Source of the DNA: an uncultured Lachnospiraceae bacterium
Lineage (GTDB): Bacteria; Bacillota; Clostridia; Lachnospirales; Lachnospiraceae
NCBI GenBank assembly: GCA_905209865.1
Contig: CAJLUP010000059.1
Location: forward strand, 1 to 10,753
Direction: 5' to 3'
DNA length: 10,753 nt
Part shown: piece after piece, positions 6,469 to 10,753 of the stretch
How the letters are laid out: each line of letters begins with the position of its first letter
Numbering within the stretch: the first letter of the stretch is position 1
Notes under the pieces: model-generated
Databases searched by the model: none
What the model saw: only the letters and a program-made list of their open reading frames with translations
Told to the model about the DNA's origin: nothing
Made by a program: the position numbers and the translations under genes

Positions 6469-7470
6469 ATGGGAAAACGAATCATAACGACTGAGAATTT
6501 AGAGGAAGATATTAAGATTGAAGGAGAATTACGGCCACAGCGCCTCTCTGAATATATTGGTCAGGAAAAAGCAAAGGCGACACTTGGCATTTATATTGAG
6601 GCGGCAAAGGCGCGAGGAGAATCCCTTGATCATGTACTCTTTTATGGTCCTCCGGGTCTTGGAAAGACAACACTTGCCGGAATTATTGCGAATGAGATGG
6701 GCGTGCATATGAAGGTAACGTCCGGGCCGGCGATTGAAAAACCGGGAGAAATGGCAGCAATTTTAAACGGTCTGCAGGAGGGGGATGTTTTGTTTGTCGA
6801 TGAGATTCATAGACTGAATCGTCAGGTAGAGGAAGTTCTTTATCCTGCAATGGAAGATTTTGCCATTGATATTATGATCGGAAAAGGATCCGGCGCCCGT
6901 TCAATTCGACTGAATCTGCCTAAATTTACATTAGTCGGCGCAACAACAAGAGCCGGAATGTTGACGGCGCCTCTTCGAGATCGTTTCGGAGTAATGCACC
7001 GTTTGGAATTATATACACCGGAAGAACTAAAAATGATTATTTTGCGTTCGGCATCCGTCTTAAACGTTGAGATTGAAGAGGAGGGAGCGCTGGAACTGGC
7101 GCGCCGTTCCCGTGGAACACCCCGACTTGCTAACCGGCTTTTAAAACGTGTAAGAGATTTTGCGCAAGTAAAATATGACGGTAAGATTACAAAAAAAGTA
7201 GCTGATTATGCGCTTGACCTTCTTGATGTTGACAAATATGGGTTAGATCATATTGACCGGACTATCCTTCTTACAATGATCGAAAAGTTTCAGGGCGGTC
7301 CGGTTGGATTAGATACTCTTGCAGCGGCAATTTCGGAAGACGCAGGCACATTGGAAGACGTATATGAACCGTATCTCTTAAAGAATGGATTTATCCAGCG
7401 GACTCCGAGAGGGCGTATGGTCACAGAATTGGCATACCGCCATTTAGGAATCGATTCTTTTGCAGAGTAA
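6469..7470 (+). CDS. ruvB: Holliday junction branch migration helicase RuvB
   Basis: RuvB is the AAA+ ATPase ring that drives branch migration with RuvA. The 333-residue protein shows the N-terminal LRPQRLSEYIGQ motif, Walker A GPPGLGKT (60-67), Walker B with DEIH (111-114), sensor 1 GATTR (157-161), and the arginine-finger region APLRDRFG (167-174). The C-terminal winged-helix domain includes GGPVGLDTLAAAISED and ends after YRHLGI. ATG 6469 is chosen because MGKRIITTEN matches the usual RuvB N-terminus; the best purine-rich site (AAGGA near 6450-6454) is about 14 nt away, which is long. A different-frame ATG at 6459 is better placed for that site and opens an 11-residue ORF overlapping the start. 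No ruvC is nearby. Confidence 0.97.
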   Translation: MGKRIITTENLEEDIKIEGELRPQRLSEYIGQEKAKATLGIYIEAAKARGESLDHVLFYGPPGLGKTTLAGIIANEMGVHMKVTSGPAIEKPGEMAAILNGLQEGDVLFVDEIHRLNRQVEEVLYPAMEDFAIDIMIGKGSGARSIRLNLPKFTLVGATTRAGMLTAPLRDRFGVMHRLELYTPEELKMIILRSASVLNVEIEEEGALELARRSRGTPRLANRLLKRVRDFAQVKYDGKITKKVADYALDLLDVDKYGLDHIDRTILLTMIEKFQGGPVGLDTLAAAISEDAGTLEDVYEPYLLKNGFIQRTPRGRMVTELAYRHLGIDSFAE

Positions 7471-7488
7471 TAGTTTCGAAAAAAGTAG

Positions 7489-7517
7489 TTGGTTTTTGTC
7501 GCTAAATAGTTTATAAT
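7489..7517 (+). promoter_or_regulatory. Probable sigma-A promoter upstream of zapA
   Basis: A perfect -10 box TATAAT lies at 7512-7517, with TTGGTT at 7489-7494 exactly 17 nt upstream as a weak -35 box. The sequence sits in the 75-nt AT-rich gap between ruvB and zapA, and AGGAGG follows before ATG 7546. Transcription would start about 7524. This is pattern-based only. Confidence 0.6.
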
Positions 7518-7545
7518 AAGTTTTAAGAAACGCGAGGAGGAAGCT

Positions 7546-7956
7546 ATGAGTTCAGCAAAACATTTTACGGAAGTATTGATCGGGGGAAAAGTATATACTT
7601 TGAGCGGATTTGAGGGCGAAGAGTATCTGCAGAAAGTGTCTTCCTACTTAAATCATAAGATAACAGAATGTACAAATAGTGAAGGATACAGGAAACAGAG
7701 CGCTGACACAAGGAATGTACTTCTCGCCCTTAACATTGCCGACGATTATTTCAAAGCGAAAAAGCAGGGAGATTCGTTGGAAAGCGATATTGAGTTAAAA
7801 GATAAGGAGATGTATGATCTGAAACACGAACTTATCTCAGCACAGATAAAATTGGAAAATGCGGAAAAAGAGTTGGCAAAACTCAAAGAAGAGAATAACG
7901 ATCTGCAGATGCAGATTGTAAAACTTGAAACCGAGATGAAAAATCGCAGAAGATAA
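7546..7956 (+). CDS. zapA: Cell division protein ZapA (ZapA-like)
   Basis: ZapA binds FtsZ and promotes bundling of the division ring. The 136-residue product has the ZapA N-terminal globular domain (about 5-72), with the VLIGGKVYTLSGFEGEEYLQKVSSYLN stretch in two strands and the first helix, then TRNVLLALNIADDYFKAKK. A long heptad-rich coiled coil follows from about residue 76 to the C-terminus, rich in Glu, Lys and Leu. The coiled coil is longer than in the roughly 85-residue B. subtilis protein, as is usual for clostridial ZapA-like proteins. ATG 7546 is preceded by a strong AGGAGG at 7535-7540. The gene has its own likely promoter and an intrinsic terminator directly downstream, so it may form a single-gene unit. 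Confidence 0.9.
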   Translation: MSSAKHFTEVLIGGKVYTLSGFEGEEYLQKVSSYLNHKITECTNSEGYRKQSADTRNVLLALNIADDYFKAKKQGDSLESDIELKDKEMYDLKHELISAQIKLENAEKELAKLKEENNDLQMQIVKLETEMKNRRR

Positions 7957-7961
7957 AAAAG

Positions 7962-7994
7962 AGGCTGTCAGTTACATGGCAGCCTGTTTCTTTT
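7962..7994 (+). terminator. Intrinsic terminator after zapA
   Basis: AGGCTGTCA (7962-7970) pairs with TGGCAGCCT (7977-7985) as a 9-bp stem with one G-U pair and a 6-base loop, GTTACA. The T-rich run GTTTCTTTT follows, and an A-rich run precedes the stem. It starts 5 nt after the zapA stop. The A-rich and T-rich flanks could let it act on the other strand as well. Confidence 0.85.
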
Positions 7995-8051
7995 CGATAC
8001 AGAATAGAGATACAGTTGTTTGTTCTAAAAAAGAAGAACGACTGTACAGGG

Positions 8052-8057
8052 AAGGAG
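8052..8057 (+). promoter_or_regulatory. RBS fixing the U32 gene start at 8063
   Basis: AAGGAG lies 5 nt before ATG 8063. The longer in-frame start at 7976 falls inside the terminator hairpin loop and has no RBS, so 8063 is the real start. Confidence 0.75.
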
Positions 8058-8062
8058 TCAGT

Positions 8063-10438
8063 ATGGGAAAAACCCCGATAGAGATTTTGGCGCCGGCCGG
8101 ATCTTATGCATCCTTTAAGGCGGCAGTCAATGCCGGTGCAGATGCTGTATATGCCGGAGGACCGAGGTTTGGAGCAAGAGCATATGCAGATAATTTTACA
8201 GAAGAAGAGTTGATCGAAGCGATCAAGGAAGCGCATATCTATGGAAAAAAGTTTTATCTCACAGTAAATACATTATTAAAAGATCAGGAAATTTCTGAAT
8301 TATATGCATATCTGAATCCCCTTTATAAAGCCGGATTAGATGCAGTGATTGTACAGGATATCGGAGTGTTGGAATTTGTAAGAGAACATTTTCCAAAGAT
8401 GGATATTCATGCGAGTACGCAGATGACAATTACTGGATATCGTGGGGCGGCATTTATGAAACAACAAGGAATTTCCAGGGTTGTTCCGGCAAGAGAACTG
8501 TCTTTTTCCGAAATCAGAAGGATAAAAGAAGAGACAGGCTTAGAAGTAGAATGTTTTGTTCATGGAGCACTTTGTTATTGTTATTCAGGACAATGTCTTT
8601 TGAGCAGCTTAATCGGAGGCCGAAGCGGAAATCGAGGACAGTGCGCGCAGCCATGCAGACTTCCTTATACGGTAGAAGGAGAAAAAAAGTATTATTTAAG
8701 TCCGAAGGATATCTGTACATTGGAATATATTCCTGATCTTGCAGAAGCCGGGATTGATTCTTTTAAGATCGAAGGACGTATGAAAAAACCGGAATATGTT
8801 GCGGCAGTGACCGCGATGTACCGAAAATATACAGACCTGTACATGAAAAAAGGAAGAGAGGGATACAAGGTTGACCCGAAGGATCAATCGGCTTTAATGG
8901 ATCTGTATAACAGAGGTGGCTTTTCAAAAGGTTATTACAGGCAGCATAACGGACAGAATATGATGTCGGTTGACCGTCCGAATCATGCGGGTGTTCCTGC
9001 GGTTAAAGTGAAAGGACAAAAAGGCCGACAGATTACAGGAATCCTTCTTACTGATCTTCATGCAGGAGATGTTTTGGATATTTCAGGAAACTATACAGTT
9101 GGAAAAGATCAGAAAAAGGGAGAACCCTTTTCCATGCTCGTACAAAAACAGGTGCATGTAAAACCAGGCATGGTCATTAGCAGAGTGAGAAATGAATTTC
9201 TGATTTCTTCTGTTCATAGTCAATATATAGACAATGATGCAAAGCGGAAAATAAAAGGGCATCTGGAACTTAGGGAAGGCAAGCCGGCAAGTTTGACGTT
9301 GCGCTGTGGGGAAAGCGTATATACTGTGCATTCAGCCGGGCTTGTTGAACAGGCGCAGAAGCAGCCGATGGATCAAAAGCGGATTGCGGTGCAGATCGAA
9401 AAATTAGGGAATACTCCATTTTCGTTTGAATCGTTAGATATTCAAATGGACGAAATGGTTTTCCTTCCGATTAAACAGCTCAATGATTTAAGAAGAGCTG
9501 CGGTAAGTGGGTTGTGTGAGACTCTCGCGGGACACGATTTCCGTGAGGACTCTTTCGAAAAGAAATGGGAAGAATGTAAGTCTGAAACAGAGGCTGAAAG
9601 GGAAGAGAAACAAGGGAATACTCCTTTATCCTTTTCCGTTCTTTTAGAAACAAAAGAACAGCTTTCGGCAGTAAACGCCTTTTTAGAAGAAACAAAAGAG
9701 GGCGCAGAGATCGTGCGTGTTTATATCGAGAGTAATCTGTTTCAAGATAATATTTTTGCAGAAATCGACGCTTTAAAAGAAAAAAAAGTTGAGCGCTTTC
9801 TCGCTCTTCCGCATATCTTCAGAGAGGGAAGCGAAGCACGGATCAGACAATGTCTTGCGCGGGCTGCAGCAGCGGATCTGGAAGGAGTCCTTATTCGAAA
9901 TTGGGAACAATATGCACTGCTTTGTCAATTAGAATTTGACAAAAAAGTGATTTCGGATGATAATCTATATGTGTTTAACCGGTTTGCAAAAAGTTTTTTG
10001 AAGAAAAACGGCATTTTTGAATTTACTGCTCCGGCGGAATTAAATGAACGGGAGCTGGAAAAACTCGGAATCAAAAATGCGGAGCTTACAGTATATGGAT
10101 ATCGCCCGGTTATGATTTCAGCACAGTGTATTATGAAAACAAGAGGAAAGTGTATAAAGAAGCCTTCCTGTATACGAATGAAAGATCGGATTGGAAAAGA
10201 GTTCCTTGTTCAGACTCGTTGTGATGAATGTTATAATGTTGTTTACAACAGCGCTCCGTTATATTTAGGAAATCAGAAAGATCGGATTGAGGAACTGGAT
10301 CCGAAAAGACTTCGGATTCGATTCGGAGCGGAGCGGAAAGAAGAAGTAAAAAAAGTATTGAAACAAGTGATCGGCTCATTTGGAGAAAAGCCGTCGTTTG
10401 ATTATACACAGGAACATTTTAAACGCGGCGTATTATAG
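8063..10438 (+). CDS. U32 family peptidase-like protein (RlhA/DUF3656 type)
   Basis: This 791-residue protein belongs to peptidase family U32. In E. coli the members of this architecture and their relatives (RlhA, TrhP, UbiU/V) act in Fe-S-dependent hydroxylation of RNA or ubiquinone rather than proteolysis; RlhA modifies C2501 of 23S rRNA. The N-terminal part (about 5-330) begins IEILAPAGSYASFKAAVNAGADAVY and carries the full U32 signature at 163-181 (E-x-F-x2-G-A-L-C-x4-G-x-C-x-L-S). Cys171, Cys178, Cys194 and Cys198 are probable cluster ligands. A middle region (about 370-500) fits DUF3656, and the C-terminal part has another cysteine group (689, 697, 703, 720, 723). The start is ATG 8063 with AAGGAG. 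It sits behind the zapA terminator; I see no convincing promoter in the 68-nt leader. An RlhA-like role is inferred from architecture only. Confidence 0.9.
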   Translation: MGKTPIEILAPAGSYASFKAAVNAGADAVYAGGPRFGARAYADNFTEEELIEAIKEAHIYGKKFYLTVNTLLKDQEISELYAYLNPLYKAGLDAVIVQDIGVLEFVREHFPKMDIHASTQMTITGYRGAAFMKQQGISRVVPARELSFSEIRRIKEETGLEVECFVHGALCYCYSGQCLLSSLIGGRSGNRGQCAQPCRLPYTVEGEKKYYLSPKDICTLEYIPDLAEAGIDSFKIEGRMKKPEYVAAVTAMYRKYTDLYMKKGREGYKVDPKDQSALMDLYNRGGFSKGYYRQHNGQNMMSVDRPNHAGVPAVKVKGQKGRQITGILLTDLHAGDVLDISGNYTVGKDQKKGEPFSMLVQKQVHVKPGMVISRVRNEFLISSVHSQYIDNDAKRKIKGHLELREGKPASLTLRCGESVYTVHSAGLVEQAQKQPMDQKRIAVQIEKLGNTPFSFESLDIQMDEMVFLPIKQLNDLRRAAVSGLCETLAGHDFREDSFEKKWEECKSETEAEREEKQGNTPLSFSVLLETKEQLSAVNAFLEETKEGAEIVRVYIESNLFQDNIFAEIDALKEKKVERFLALPHIFREGSEARIRQCLARAAAADLEGVLIRNWEQYALLCQLEFDKKVISDDNLYVFNRFAKSFLKKNGIFEFTAPAELNERELEKLGIKNAELTVYGYRPVMISAQCIMKTRGKCIKKPSCIRMKDRIGKEFLVQTRCDECYNVVYNSAPLYLGNQKDRIEELDPKRLRIRFGAERKEEVKKVLKQVIGSFGEKPSFDYTQEHFKRGVL

Positions 10439-10455
10439 TGGAGCCGGTTAACGGT

Positions 10456-10460
10456 AGGAG
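10456..10460 (+). promoter_or_regulatory. RBS supporting the GTG start at 10468
   Basis: AGGAG is 7 nt before GTG 10468. The following frame is open to the window end and encodes a hydrophobic protein, which supports this start. Confidence 0.65.
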
Positions 10461-10467
10461 AGATAAC

Positions 10468-10753
10468 GTGGTAAATATTATCGTTGAATTATCAAAATAT
10501 GTAATCATCGTACTTATGGCAGCCTATACCTTTTCATGTTTCTCTATATTTACAAGAAATTATGAAGATGAAGAAAAAAAGGTTTTGATCCGGCAGGACG
10601 TATTGATGTTTCTTTTGCAGTTTGCTGCTTTCGGCACGATGTATTTGGTGACAAAAGATATTCGGATTATATTTCTATATGCGGTATTGGCGGTGATCCT
10701 TTTGGCGGTGATCCTTTTGTATAATTTGATCTATCCGAATGTATCAAGACTTG
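10468..10753 (+). CDS. Probable SEDS-family (FtsW/RodA/SpoVE-like) cell cycle protein, N-terminus, 3' partial
   Basis: The frame starts at GTG 10468 and runs off the window after 95 codons. The visible residues begin VNIIVELSKYVIIVLMAAYTF and contain about three membrane helices (about 4-24, 45-63 and 68-86), separated by a charged loop (RNYEDEEKK). This opening resembles the N-terminal extension of large FtsW/RodA/SpoVE-type proteins that I recall from Lachnospiraceae; the catalytic SEDS region lies beyond the window, so the family call is tentative. SEDS proteins polymerise peptidoglycan strands with a partner PBP. The gene follows the U32 gene by 29 nt with no terminator, so the two are probably cotranscribed. 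A 15-bp tandem repeat falls inside the third helix. Confidence 0.6.
   Translation, partial: MVNIIVELSKYVIIVLMAAYTFSCFSIFTRNYEDEEKKVLIRQDVLMFLLQFAAFGTMYLVTKDIRIIFLYAVLAVILLAVILLYNLIYPNVSRL
10687..10719 (+). repeat. 15-bp tandem repeat, 2.2 copies, in a membrane helix
   Basis: TTGGCGGTGATCCTT occurs at 10687-10701 and again, without change, at 10702-10716, followed by a further TTG. Each unit encodes five residues in frame (LAVIL), so copy-number change would lengthen or shorten the helix without shifting the frame. Confidence 0.9.

Noticed and set aside
7996..8015. GATACAG direct repeat in the leader of the U32 gene
   Set aside because: Two 7-nt copies are easily due to chance, and no -35/-10 pair or riboswitch-like structure surrounds them.
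7976..8062. 29-residue N-terminal extension of the U32 protein
   Set aside because: The start lies within the zapA terminator, has no RBS, and the residues do not resemble the family; ATG 8063 with AAGGAG fits.

Overview
The window comes from a low-GC anaerobic Firmicute, most likely a Lachnospiraceae-type gut clostridium. The signs are a complete-order clostridial rnfCDGEAB operon, strong AGGAGG-type ribosome binding sites, frequent TTG/GTG starts, and a downstream block of NusG domain II protein, Gx-transporter protein, ruvA, ruvB, zapA, U32 peptidase and SEDS (FtsW/RodA-like) protein that I associate with this family. This placement rests on recalled gene order and protein style, not on a search. 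All genes lie on the + strand and the window is densely coding; no gap reaches 300 bases. I see no RNA gene, CRISPR array, IS element, attachment site or origin.

Region 1 (1-4852) is the Rnf complex, a membrane ferredoxin:NAD+ oxidoreductase that couples electron transfer to Na+ or H+ export. rnfC lacks its 5' end at the window edge. rnfD is broken near 1442-1447: the reading frame shifts and about five to six residues of a conserved membrane helix are missing. rnfG, rnfE, rnfA and rnfB are intact with their FMN-attachment or Fe-S motifs. RnfE carries an unusual C-terminal tail with four cysteines. Genes overlap or nearly touch, so this is one operon.

Region 2 (4916-5785) holds an anchored NusG domain II protein and a Gx-transporter (heptaprenyl diphosphate synthase component I-like) membrane protein. 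They follow rnfB with no terminator and may be accessory redox or flavinylation partners of Rnf.

Region 3 (5791-7470) is ruvA-ruvB, the Holliday-junction branch migration motor. I see no terminator between rnfB and ruvB, so read-through from the Rnf operon is plausible. ruvC is not in the window.

Region 4 (7471-10753) starts with a likely promoter (TTGGTT-N17-TATAAT), then zapA (cell division), a clear intrinsic terminator, a long U32 peptidase-family protein of the RlhA type (Fe-S cysteines, probable rRNA modification), and the N-terminus of a probable SEDS-family cell-cycle protein cut by the window end.

The observations most worth a second look are the broken rnfD, the cysteine tail of RnfE, the NusG_II/Gx-transporter pair next to Rnf, and several short exact repeats.
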